A stretch of 64,000 bases of DNA from Paenibacillus sp. HWE-109 (GTDB taxonomy: Bacteria; Bacillota; Bacilli; Paenibacillales; NBRC-103111), in the NCBI RefSeq assembly GCF_022163125.1, contig NZ_CP091881.1, positions 744,001 through 808,000 on the forward strand, in the 5' to 3' direction. Position 1 is the stretch's first letter. Each line of letters starts with the position of its first letter. Shown piece after piece: positions 32,171 through 40,265 of the stretch. The notes below the pieces were generated by a model, which was given only the letters and a program-made list of their open reading frames with translations, did not search any database and had not been told where the DNA came from. Position numbers and translations under genes: made by a program.

Positions 32171-32698
32171 ATGGAAATGGAAAAAACGATTGTAATTGGA
32201 GCAACAGGGACGGAAGCAGCAATAACGGAAGAACTTGTTAAACGGGAGGCACGGACCAACATCGATGTCAACCGAAAGGCCCAGGTCATAGTGGACCTTT
32301 CCATTGAAATCGAGGCTCCACAAGAGATCGTATGGCGGATACAGACTGGCATCGACCAATGGCCAACTTGGCAGAAATACGTTACCCAATCGCGGTTATC
32401 CGGTCCAATCGCGTTGGGAAGCACCTTCCAGTGGGAAACACATGGGCTTCCTATCGTCTCCACCATTCTTGAGGTAGACCCTATGCGACGCATCGTTTGG
32501 GGAGGGCCGGCGCTAGGCATCGAGGGAATCCACGTATGGACCATTACTCCCACCGCCAAAGGGGTCGTCGTGCATACCATTGAGTCCTGGGACGGTCCGC
32601 CAGTAGCAGCTGACCCCGACAGCATGCACGTGGCACTCACGTCCTCGCTCAATGCCTGGCTTGCCGATCTCAAGACGACTGCCGAGGCGGCCAACTAA
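32171..32698 (+). CDS. Chimeric protein: epimerase N-terminus fused to SRPBCC domain
   Basis: The first ~30 residues (MEMEKTIVIGATGTEAAITE, then ELVKREARTN) are the start of the epimerase at 30539, with a gap in the glycine motif. From IDVNRKAQVIVDLSIEIEAP on it is the SRPBCC domain of 31552, almost identical at DNA level. The membrane anchor is thereby replaced by a truncated Rossmann strand, so the product should be cytoplasmic. The frame is intact over 175 residues and has the same GAGGCTGAATGGAA leader as the epimerase, so it may be expressed. A weak operator (AGTTAGTGGATTGATAAC, about 32128-32145) lies upstream. Confidence 0.75.
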   Translation: MEMEKTIVIGATGTEAAITEELVKREARTNIDVNRKAQVIVDLSIEIEAPQEIVWRIQTGIDQWPTWQKYVTQSRLSGPIALGSTFQWETHGLPIVSTILEVDPMRRIVWGGPALGIEGIHVWTITPTAKGVVVHTIESWDGPPVAADPDSMHVALTSSLNAWLADLKTTAEAAN

Positions 32699-32715
32699 AA
32701 GTACCCTTAACCGAA

Positions 32716-32766
32716 GAGACCGACAGACACCTATCACCATATATTCTATTAGTTGAGGACAGGTAG
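32716..32766 (+). pseudogene. C-terminal remnant of an Imm7-type immunity gene
   Basis: The frame reads ETDRHLSPYILLVEDR and stop, matching the end of the Imm7 remnant at 20080-20407 (TDSFLSPYIPVVEDEYDP). Nothing of the N-terminus remains; the chimera's 3' end lies 17 bases upstream. Confidence 0.55.
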
Positions 32767-32884
32767 CTATTGGGCAGGATTCTCTGATTTTGGTTAGGAA
32801 AAATTTTACTTGTATGATGGATTAAAGGAATTAGATGTTGAAGTTATGTACCCGATCAAATAATTGAACAAGCTACCATCATTC

Positions 32885-32969
32885 TGCTAACGGAGAACTA
32901 TAGTTGAATGACGAAGCTGCCGGAACGATCGGCAGCTTCGTTACGTTAACGGGCAGTTTAGCGTGGTGG
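32885..32969 (+). repeat. Intergenic repeat, best complete unit
   Basis: 5' palindrome GCTAACGGAG-AACTATAGTTGAA (32886-32908), a perfect 12-base hairpin ACGAAGCTGCCG/CGGCAGCTTCGT with seven-base loop (32911-32941), and the 3' box GTTAACGGGCAGTTTAGCG running to 32969. The last 21 bases are identical to 20430-20450. Used here as type copy for the family. Confidence 0.75.
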
Positions 32970-33204
32970 CAGCATGTGCTATTAGACAGTAGTTTATTTT
33001 AACGACTATCCATTAATAATGTGTGGGGAATAGTTTTGGGTTACGAGAAGAAATAGTAATTAATTTGAGGTATTCGTTTCTCGCCTAATAAGGGTAGCTT
33101 TGGTATCTGTTTTTATTTGTTAAGTTTAATGACAGGCATTGGAATATATTGTAAGATGATTTGTGTAAACAGAAATTAGTAAATTATTTTTAAAGGAGGA
33201 TGTA

Positions 33205-33672
33205 ATGCGATTAATAGCGAGTGTTTTGTTTATATTGCTATTTTTAACTGGATGCACAATAGAGAAGCCCGATCCTGAAAACAAGGAATGGGAAATTAGT
33301 CCTTTGTTTAAATCAGGTACATATACCATGATTGGACAAGAAGGAAGATTGGGTTTTATCTATGATCACAGTGAAGTGACCCGTTTCTACCCGAACAAAA
33401 AACAAAAATATATGTGGCATTTTTGGGGGAAGGCTGAAGAACTTCAAGGTCCATTAAAAGTAACGGGCACAAGTAAAGATACAGGAGAACAAATCACAGT
33501 TCTTTCAGCAGCAACAATAGGTGAACCTAACAATGGGGCTGATGCACACATTCCATCAATAATGTCACTACCTTCTCCTGGTCTTTGGAGATTAGATGCT
33601 TATATTGGAGAAAAAATCTTTGGTAGTATTATTGTTCAAGTTCAGGAGCAGAAGAAAGAAGTAAACTCATAA
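33205..33672 (+). CDS. DUF4871-type lipoprotein
   Basis: A 155-residue lipoprotein: signal peptide with lipobox FLTGC (Cys17). The core is DUF4871-like: SGTYTMIGQEGRLGFIYDHS, KYMWHFWGKAEELQGPLKVT, and the signature EPNNGADAHIPSIMSLPSPG followed by LWRLDAYIGEKIFGSIIVQV. The family is secreted, Bacillales-specific and of unknown function. RBS AAAGGAGGATG. Repeats lie on both sides. Confidence 0.8.
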   Translation: MRLIASVLFILLFLTGCTIEKPDPENKEWEISPLFKSGTYTMIGQEGRLGFIYDHSEVTRFYPNKKQKYMWHFWGKAEELQGPLKVTGTSKDTGEQITVLSAATIGEPNNGADAHIPSIMSLPSPGLWRLDAYIGEKIFGSIIVQVQEQKKEVNS

Positions 33673-33729
33673 ATTTAAGATACTCGTTATTACGCTAGAC
33701 ATAAACAAGTTGTAAAACTGGCGGTGGCG

Positions 33730-33755
33730 TTGAACTAACGGGCAGTAATGTGCAA
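33730..33755 (+). repeat. Intergenic repeat, compact copy
   Basis: TTGAACTAACGGGCAGTAAT joins the 5' AACTAACG directly to a GGGCAGT 3'-box-like end, so the hairpin section appears deleted. It lies 58 bases after the lipoprotein stop. Confidence 0.5.
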
Positions 33756-33837
33756 CTTTCTAATAATTGGAGAATAAAATGAATGAAACGGAGATGTAGA
33801 AGGAACAAACTGGTCTATCTGAGGGCTGGAGGGAAAT

Positions 33838-34281
33838 ATGACGAAAAGAAGATTAGGAGTTGCCACAAGTGTTATTTTATTGATTGCTTTATTTTTTTAT
33901 TTAGCCGGGTACAAATTAGATGCAGTAAGTGCTGCTAGAGCGAACTCATTTCTACCAATGGGTTATTATTTTAATAACGATGACTCAATTAAAACAATCG
34001 GCGGAGTCTTATACTCGGATGACAAAGGCAGGGTCGCGACTGTTATCAGTGTTTTGTTGAGTGACCAGAAGATATCGTTTTTAGAGATCGGACCCGATGG
34101 AAACAGAATAAGAAAGAAAGCAGAGTTAAATACCCCGATCACATTTTCTTGGGATAAATCATTCCCTTGGAATGATTTTAATGCCAAGGCGCTGAATGAA
34201 GACGGGAAGGTACTCTATGAATATCGCTACGCCAAATCAAATTATATTAGACATGAAGATTTAAAATGGTATCCTATTTAG
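33838..34281 (+). CDS. Exported or membrane-anchored protein, unknown
   Basis: A 147-residue protein with an N-terminal hydrophobic helix (VATSVILLIALFFYLAGYKL) that could be a signal anchor. A soluble domain follows, with KTIGGVLYSDDKGRVATVIS and ITFSWDKSFPWNDFNAKALN. RBS GAGGGAAAT is weak. No family recognised. It is the last single-gene unit of the repeat-rich region. Confidence 0.6.
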   Translation: MTKRRLGVATSVILLIALFFYLAGYKLDAVSAARANSFLPMGYYFNNDDSIKTIGGVLYSDDKGRVATVISVLLSDQKISFLEIGPDGNRIRKKAELNTPITFSWDKSFPWNDFNAKALNEDGKVLYEYRYAKSNYIRHEDLKWYPI

Positions 34282-34303
34282 GCAAAAAGTTCTTAAAGAG
34301 ATT

Positions 34304-34362
34304 AAACAAACGAGAAACTTTAGTTCAATGAAACAGCGACAGTCTAGGACTTTATTTTTCTG
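34304..34362 (+). repeat. Intergenic repeat, AGTCTAGGAC variant
   Basis: AAACAAACGAGAAACTTTAG plus TTCAATGAAACAG and AGTCTAGGACTTTATTTT. This is the third copy of the variant at 11893 and 20504; the closing hairpin arm is lost. It is the last copy before the carbohydrate loci. Confidence 0.6.
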
Positions 34363-34587
34363 GTTAAGACCCCATTTGAAGAACATTGAAAAAAGACCCA
34401 AGACTTATAAGTTAGGTCTTCTCGCCCCTTAGCTTCTAATCCACTTTTTTAACGATGAGATCATGAGATCAGTCTATGACATCTATAATTTTTGTTCTTG
34501 ATCCATTCTCCTCTATTCCATAGCCATTTTTAAGGTGAAATCAAAAAAAACATGAAAATGACCCAGCAAAAACGTACAAATGCCCCT
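34363..34587. other. Noncoding boundary stretch with an orphan minus-strand terminator
   Basis: AAGACC (34393-34398) pairs with GGTCTT (34415-34420); on the minus strand the stem is followed by a T run, yet no minus-strand gene precedes it. It marks the boundary between the repeat-rich region and the carbohydrate loci. No gene is seen. Confidence 0.4.
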
Positions 34588-34634
34588 TTGATATAGAAAG
34601 AGTATTAAAGTATATTTTTGTGTAAGCGAATACA
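34588..34634 (+). promoter_or_regulatory. Promoter with cre box, sensor kinase operon
   Basis: TTGATA (34588-34593), 17 bases, TATATT (34611-34616), then TGTAAGCGAATACA (34621-34634), which fits the cre core TGNAANCGNWWNCA at every position. The cre box covers the expected transcription start, a position where CcpA blocks initiation. Confidence 0.7.
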
Positions 34635-34773
34635 ATAAAGGCAGTATTATATCGCTAGGGACAAGCAACAATAATTGAATACGCACATTCTGCATAAGAT
34701 ACTTCGGTAGCGTCGTTACTTCTAGGCATGTACAATAGCTAGAGAAGACGTAGCAAAGGAAGGGCCAAATCTG

Positions 34774-36597
34774 ATGGGGAAAAATTGGAGACGAAGGGCA
34801 ATTTTCATGATTAGAAACATGAAGTTCCAAAACAAACTAATGGCAGGCTACCTTCTGGCTTGTCTAATTCCTCTGCTCTGTGTAAGCGCCATTATCTTTC
34901 ACCAAGCGGCAGCTAGTCTTGAGAACTCCTCTCAAGAGTTCGCCGCTTTGTACACGTCCCAAATTAAAACATCTTTGAATGAATTTGTGAAAGAATATGA
35001 TAAGGTCACGAAGTCGGTTCTGGTCGATAACAAATTGATTTACAACCTCGGAGATGAACAAAGTTTATCCATGAACGAGTTGGTTAACCAAAGGGTTGCC
35101 GTCCAGAGCATGCTGATGAGAGTTACATTGCTCAAATCGGAAATCAATACCGTGATGCTGGTCAGCCGAGATAACAGCGTTTATCAGTATTCGGCAGCAA
35201 CGAGCCGAGTGAATGGGGAAGCGCTGTTATCGCAGGAGTGGTACAAGCCCCTTCGTAATTCAGCTGAGCCGTTTTTTATTACAGGGTTGCATGACCGGTC
35301 CTATTATGAGGATAAAGGGGCGGGAGCCGTCGTGACGGTAGGAAGGGTGTTGTTCAGCTCAGGAGGAGCGTATGCGGGCCTCCTTCTCATTGACCTGGAC
35401 CCATTCGCGTTGCTGCAGCTTGATCATGAATTCGTCTTAGCTCGGGATAAATATGGTATGAGTGTCATTATCAGTAATCGTCAAGAAGAAATCGTTTACC
35501 ATTCCGACGCGGCCAGCGGCCAGTTGTCATGGAAGCAGGTTCTCGAATCCGGCGTCGGAGACTCCATGGATAACGGAGACGATGATCGGATTATTTTATC
35601 TGGAAGTACCGCTCAAGGAAATTTGTTAATTAAAACTGAGATCCCGCGCTCAAAGCTGCTGCAGAAAATTAATCAGATCAAAGGAATGACCGTGATCGTG
35701 ATCGTGTTGAGCAGTCTGATCATAACGCTTATCTCGTTTGGACTAAGTTTTACGATCACTAGACCTATCAAAGCGCTCCGCAGAAGCATGAAGCAGGCGG
35801 AAGCAGGCCAATATGTGCCCATAGAGAAAGAGCAGTCGGGCGACGAGATTGGAAGTCTGGTACAAAGTTATAACAATATGATTTTAACGATACGCTCCTT
35901 GATTAAAGACGTGTATATCGCGGAGATCAAACAACGCCAAGCCAAATTCATTGCGCTCCAGAATCAGATCAACCCCCATATGCTTTATAATACGCTCGAA
36001 TCGATTCGCATGAAGGCGTTGGTCAATGATGACGAGGAAGCAGCCGATATGATAACGATTTTGGCCTGCATGTTTCGGCTTGCTTTGGGCAAGGAAGGCA
36101 GTCGCCATTCGGTGAAGCATGAATTGGAGTATACGGCTAATTATTTGCAGCTTCAAAATATCCGATTTGACAATATGTTTCAATTGAATATCAAGGTTCC
36201 CGAGGAGATGCTGCATTGCCATATCATCCCCCTCGTAATTCAGCCTATCGTGGAGAACAGCATCAATCATGGTTTCCTGGACTACAGTCGGCCTATGCAT
36301 ATTGAGATTGAAGGTGTTTGGACCGAAGAACGGGATATCCTCATCCGGATTACAGACGATGGGGGCGGTATGTCTTTAGAAAAGCAAGTGGAGCTGCTAG
36401 CTACTCTTGAGAATGCGCAGTCGGACAAATACAAGCTTGATGAGATCGATGAGCCGAAAAGTCAAGGGTTAGGCCTCAAAAATATCGCTGAACGCATTAA
36501 ACTTCAATATGGAGATCGGTATTATTTGAAGATTCGTTCTGGCGTTAATCGAGGAACGATGGTTGAGATTTTAATCCCCAAGATTCAGGGAGTGTAA
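34774..36597 (+). CDS. YesM-type sensor histidine kinase
   Basis: A 607-residue kinase: first membrane helix about 21-43, dCache-like extracellular domain to about 300, second helix about 305-327, HAMP (ITRPIKALRRSMKQAEAGQY), His_kinase block with INPHMLYNTLESIR (His near 402; the usual NPHFLYN has Phe), and HATPase with VQPIVENSINHG and DDGGGM. RBS GGAAGGG. A response regulator follows after 30 bases. It presumably senses an extracellular sugar or a ligand-loaded binding protein for the transporter downstream. Confidence 0.93.
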   Translation: MGKNWRRRAIFMIRNMKFQNKLMAGYLLACLIPLLCVSAIIFHQAAASLENSSQEFAALYTSQIKTSLNEFVKEYDKVTKSVLVDNKLIYNLGDEQSLSMNELVNQRVAVQSMLMRVTLLKSEINTVMLVSRDNSVYQYSAATSRVNGEALLSQEWYKPLRNSAEPFFITGLHDRSYYEDKGAGAVVTVGRVLFSSGGAYAGLLLIDLDPFALLQLDHEFVLARDKYGMSVIISNRQEEIVYHSDAASGQLSWKQVLESGVGDSMDNGDDDRIILSGSTAQGNLLIKTEIPRSKLLQKINQIKGMTVIVIVLSSLIITLISFGLSFTITRPIKALRRSMKQAEAGQYVPIEKEQSGDEIGSLVQSYNNMILTIRSLIKDVYIAEIKQRQAKFIALQNQINPHMLYNTLESIRMKALVNDDEEAADMITILACMFRLALGKEGSRHSVKHELEYTANYLQLQNIRFDNMFQLNIKVPEEMLHCHIIPLVIQPIVENSINHGFLDYSRPMHIEIEGVWTEERDILIRITDDGGGMSLEKQVELLATLENAQSDKYKLDEIDEPKSQGLGLKNIAERIKLQYGDRYYLKIRSGVNRGTMVEILIPKIQGV

Positions 36598-36627
36598 GGT
36601 GCGAAACTTGAAAGGAGGTGCTTTGGG

Positions 36628-38211
36628 ATGAGATTGATCTTGGTGGACGATGAGAAAGGCATTGTGAACGGTCTCAAAAAAATGATTGGTCGCTCTATTC
36701 CGGAATGTGAGGTTGTCGGTGAGGCTTATAACGGTTTGGAAGGGTTCCAATTCATTCAGAAGCTGCAGCCGGACATTGTCATTACGGATATTAGAATGCC
36801 GCGAGCAGACGGTCTTGACATGATCAAAATGCTGAAAGATGAGGGCAGCCTAACTAAATTCATTCTCTTAAGCGGATATGCCGATTTTGAGTACGCTCGA
36901 AGAGGTATGCAGCTCGGAGTGCAATTTTACATTAACAAACCTGTGATTGAGAAGCAGCTGCGTGACTGCGTTCATCAGGTTATGGAGTCGATTCGTACGG
37001 AGAGAGCGAAACTTCGGGAGGTTGACGATTTGAAGCAAGAGGCTCACAGCCGAATACAGGAGAACGCTTTGCGCGACATTCTTGATCTCGGAAGTGATCA
37101 CACAGACCTTGTGGAAGAGCTTCTTCGGATTGCCCAGATCCCAACGGAAGGAACAAGCTTTGCGTGTGTCCTGCTTGAATTTGACGGTAATGTTGATGCC
37201 TTGAAGGAATTTGGACTTCAATCTTTCTTTTATAAAATAGACAATGCCCTAAGCCAGTACCGGAAAGTGTACCGTTTTCGTTATACAGGAGCTCAGGTGG
37301 CCGTGGTGGTTACCCATGAGAAATCCATCAAGTACGAGGAACTGATCCGGGCGATAAATGTTATGAAGGCTGGGGTATACCGGGAGTTAAGTCTGTCCAT
37401 GACCGTAGGAATTGGCGCGCTTAAGAAGCGGGCTTTCGAAATAGGTCAATCCTTTGATGAAGCACGTCATGCATTAAGCTTCAAAATTATCAAGGGAGCA
37501 GGTGCCGTGATCCCGTTTCAAGAGATCGTGAATCTGACGGGACGGAGTCACTTTGTTCCTGAAGAGATGATAGCCAAGCTGGAGGCTGGTCTCGACAACA
37601 TGGACGAAGGGGGATGCGTGGACATTATTAGAGAGGTTTTTCGTGGGATGGAAGCACAGGCTAGCATAAGTCCGGCAGATCTCCAATTTCATTGCTTAAA
37701 TATCCTTTTATCGAGCGTGCGCAAGATGTCTTTTCAGCAACTGCAGCAAAACGATTTCCTGAGCCGCCATATCCTGTCTTTAGAGGGCATATCGCGGTTT
37801 CGGACGCTGGAACATTTGGAGGAATGGATGGTTGAGGTTATCAGAGGAATTATTTCGTTCAAATTGAAGCATAATATTCCTAAGAAGAAGATTATCATCG
37901 CCGAGATTAAGGAATACGTTTCGACTCATTACAATGAGCCGATTAGCCTTGCCGATTTAGCCGCACGCTTTTTCATCAGCCCCCATTATTTAAGCCAGTT
38001 TTTCAAACAAAAAACGGGGGACACTTATGTAAATTTTTTGACAGGGGTCCGAATCGACAAAGCGAAAGAATTGCTTGAGCATACCGATTTGAAAGTGTAC
38101 GAGATCAGCCAAATGGTAGGCTACTCCGATTCGCAGCATTTTTCCCGATTGTTTGAGAGGCTGACAGGGTGCAAGCCAAGTGAGTATCGTAAAAATCTTC
38201 CAAAAATTTAA
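36628..38211 (+). CDS. YesN-type response regulator (REC + AraC HTH)
   Basis: A 527-residue protein. Receiver at 1-120 with Asp54 in VITDIRMPRADG and the Lys of YINKP. A long middle region about 150-420 follows (GGDEF-like remnant fold usual in this family, GIGALKKRAFEIGQSFDEAR). AraC HTH lies at about 430-525 (LADLAARFFISPHYLSQFFK and ISQMVGYSDSQHFSRLFERL). Full normal length, unlike the 252-residue regulator at 286. RBS AAAGGAGGTG. It should activate the permease/SBP/glycosidase operon that starts at 38426. Confidence 0.93.
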   Translation: MRLILVDDEKGIVNGLKKMIGRSIPECEVVGEAYNGLEGFQFIQKLQPDIVITDIRMPRADGLDMIKMLKDEGSLTKFILLSGYADFEYARRGMQLGVQFYINKPVIEKQLRDCVHQVMESIRTERAKLREVDDLKQEAHSRIQENALRDILDLGSDHTDLVEELLRIAQIPTEGTSFACVLLEFDGNVDALKEFGLQSFFYKIDNALSQYRKVYRFRYTGAQVAVVVTHEKSIKYEELIRAINVMKAGVYRELSLSMTVGIGALKKRAFEIGQSFDEARHALSFKIIKGAGAVIPFQEIVNLTGRSHFVPEEMIAKLEAGLDNMDEGGCVDIIREVFRGMEAQASISPADLQFHCLNILLSSVRKMSFQQLQQNDFLSRHILSLEGISRFRTLEHLEEWMVEVIRGIISFKLKHNIPKKKIIIAEIKEYVSTHYNEPISLADLAARFFISPHYLSQFFKQKTGDTYVNFLTGVRIDKAKELLEHTDLKVYEISQMVGYSDSQHFSRLFERLTGCKPSEYRKNLPKI

Positions 38212-38251
38212 ATGTATTGGCAGATGATAACTATTGCTTAGACATGAAAAA

Positions 38252-38297
38252 GATTGCAACGATCGGCTAAAAAAGCCGAATAGTAGCAATCTTTTTA
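38252..38297 (+). terminator. Terminator of the kinase/regulator operon
   Basis: GATTGC (38252-38257) pairs with GCAATC (38286-38291), with an inner CGGCT/AGCCG stem, followed by TTTTTATTTG. Confidence 0.8.
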
Positions 38298-38352
38298 TTT
38301 GTAGTTTTAAATGCACCTTAAAAATCACCTGTTTTTACACATAAATGACCCG

Positions 38353-38400
38353 TTGAGAGCTTTTCTGCCAGAATGTATAGTAACTGTGTAAGCGAATTCA
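38353..38400 (+). promoter_or_regulatory. Promoter with cre box, sugar transporter operon
   Basis: TTGAGA (38353-38358), 17 bases, TATAGT (38376-38381), then TGTAAGCGAATTCA (38387-38400), a full match to the cre core. Spacing of cre to -10 is 5 bases here and 4 at 34588-34634, so the sensor and transporter operons share one regulatory design. Confidence 0.75.
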
Positions 38401-38425
38401 GCAACTAGATACTGGGGGGAACAAG

Positions 38426-39331
38426 TTGAAAGCAAAGGCTTTTCATCGAATGAAGGTATATTGGCCGCTGTATGTCATGGCGATTCCGGGGGTGATTTTT
38501 CTCTGTATTTTTAAATACATTCCTTTGGCTGGTGCCGTTATCGCCTTTAAAGATTATTCGGTCTTTAAAGGATTTATCGATAGTCCTTGGGTAGGACTCA
38601 AGCATTTTAAGACTCTGATTCACCATCCTGACTTCGTCCGGGTGTTTGGCAACACACTGACGCTGGGATTTCTCAAGATCGTTTTGGTCTTCCCGGTGCC
38701 CGTTCTGTTGGCGCTGATGATCAATGAGATTCGAAAAACTGCGCTGAAGAAAGGAATCCAGACTGCCCTATACATTCCGCACTTTTTGTCTTGGGTTATT
38801 GTTTCCGGTATCGTCTTCGACATCTTTTCTACCAGCGGATTGTTCAATATTGTCATGGGGTGGTTTGGTGTTGATCCTGTGCTTGCCATGCAGGAAAGCG
38901 CATACTTCCGGCCTATTTACGTACTCACATCCATTTGGAGAGACGCAGGTTGGGGCACCGTGGTATATATGGCCGCGATCAGCTCTATCGACCCTCAGCT
39001 TTATGAATCAGCTATGATTGACGGCGCGTCCAAGTTAAAGCAAATTCGACACGTTACGTTTCCGCTTCTGCTGCCTACCGTGCTGGTTCTGTTCCTATTG
39101 GAAATCGGTAACTTCATGGATCTAGGCTTCGATCAAGTGTTTAATCTTCTCACACCGATGACTTACAACGTTGGAGATATCATCGATACGTATGTGTTCC
39201 GGGCAGGCATTCAGCAGGCCCAGTATAGCTACGCTACAGCAGTAGGCTTGTTTCAGTCAGTGATCGGATTTATTCTGGTATTCATTTTCAATAAACTATC
39301 TAAGAAGTTTTCGGATGGGGGGCTCTGGTAG
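38426..39331 (+). CDS. Sugar ABC transporter permease (LplB type)
   Basis: A 301-residue, six-helix CUT1-family permease starting at TTG behind GGGGGGAAC. The family signature WPLYVMAIPGVIFLCIFKYI is near the start, and the cytoplasmic EAA-type loop is ESAMIDGASKLKQIRHVTFP. The end, NKLSKKFSDGGLW, is typical of LplB. It pairs with the permease at 39334 (2-base gap). No ATPase gene is present in either transporter set, so a shared MsmX-type ATPase elsewhere is inferred. Confidence 0.93.
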   Translation: MKAKAFHRMKVYWPLYVMAIPGVIFLCIFKYIPLAGAVIAFKDYSVFKGFIDSPWVGLKHFKTLIHHPDFVRVFGNTLTLGFLKIVLVFPVPVLLALMINEIRKTALKKGIQTALYIPHFLSWVIVSGIVFDIFSTSGLFNIVMGWFGVDPVLAMQESAYFRPIYVLTSIWRDAGWGTVVYMAAISSIDPQLYESAMIDGASKLKQIRHVTFPLLLPTVLVLFLLEIGNFMDLGFDQVFNLLTPMTYNVGDIIDTYVFRAGIQQAQYSYATAVGLFQSVIGFILVFIFNKLSKKFSDGGLW

Positions 39332-39333
39332 AC

Positions 39334-40203
39334 ATGTTTGTATCGAGAGGGGAAAAAGCATTTGGCGCAGCCATTACGATTATTCTCATCCTGTTATCAA
39401 TCATAGCACTCATACCGCTCCTGTCCGTGATTGCTACATCGTTCAGTTCCAAGAGCGCCGTCGATATGAATCTGGTAACGATTTGGCCAAAGCAATTTAC
39501 GTTAGCCTCCTGGGGGCATATGATTGATCGTCCCGACCTATGGAAGGCGTTCTTCTTAACGCTCGGATCGACGGTAATCGGCACGGTGCTCGCTTTGCTG
39601 ATGACCGCTTTGCTCGCGTATCCTCTATCGAAGACGGAGTTCCGCTGGGGGCCTGTCATTATGGTCGGGGTGGTGATCGCGATGATTTTCAAGGCGCCTA
39701 TTGTACCTTACTTTCTGACGGTTCGGGGCATCGGGCTTTATAATAACCCGCTCGTCCTGATCGTACCGCATATATTGAATCCGTTTAATCTAATCATCAT
39801 GAGAACCTTCTTTAAGCAATTTCCTAAGGAATTGGAGGAGGCCGCTTTCCTTGAGGGTAGTGGATACTTCCGAATGCTGTTCCAATTTGTTCTTCCGCTG
39901 TCCAAAGCGGTAATGGCGACACTCGCGCTATTTTACGCAGTCGTGTTGTGGAACCAGTTTCAGCACCCACTCTTTTTCCTGCAAGATCCGGATTGGTTCC
40001 CACTGCAGATCAAGATTCGGCAGTTTATCACCGACGATAACGTGATTATGGCAGGTCCCGCTACAATAGGTGATCTGAACTATAACGAGCGTACATTGAG
40101 AGCTGCGACCGTTATCTTTGCAATTATTCCAATCGTTGTGGTATATCCTTTCCTGCAGAAGTACTTTGTCAAAGGAGCCATGATTGGTTCTGTAAAAGGG
40201 TAA
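39334..40203 (+). CDS. Sugar ABC transporter permease (YtcP/LplC type)
   Basis: A 289-residue, six-helix permease. The EAA-type loop is LEEAAFLEGSGYFRMLFQFV, and the C-terminus LQKYFVKGAMIGSVKG is the standard ending of this family. An insertion (FITDDNVIMAGPATIGDLNY) before the last helix is also normal for YtcP-like proteins. It forms the membrane channel with the LplB-type partner. Confidence 0.93.
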   Translation: MFVSRGEKAFGAAITIILILLSIIALIPLLSVIATSFSSKSAVDMNLVTIWPKQFTLASWGHMIDRPDLWKAFFLTLGSTVIGTVLALLMTALLAYPLSKTEFRWGPVIMVGVVIAMIFKAPIVPYFLTVRGIGLYNNPLVLIVPHILNPFNLIIMRTFFKQFPKELEEAAFLEGSGYFRMLFQFVLPLSKAVMATLALFYAVVLWNQFQHPLFFLQDPDWFPLQIKIRQFITDDNVIMAGPATIGDLNYNERTLRAATVIFAIIPIVVVYPFLQKYFVKGAMIGSVKG

Positions 40204-40265
40204 AACGTCCTTACCGGTTTATAGGCGGACAGCCTTAAACATATCATTTTGAGGGGGAACAATAC

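Noticed and set aside
3392..34362. Integron attC array or CRISPR array as explanation of the repeats
   Set aside because: Spacing is irregular and gene-sized, ruling out CRISPR. The unit ends do not fit the GTTRRRY/RYYYAAC cores and no integron integrase is in the window.
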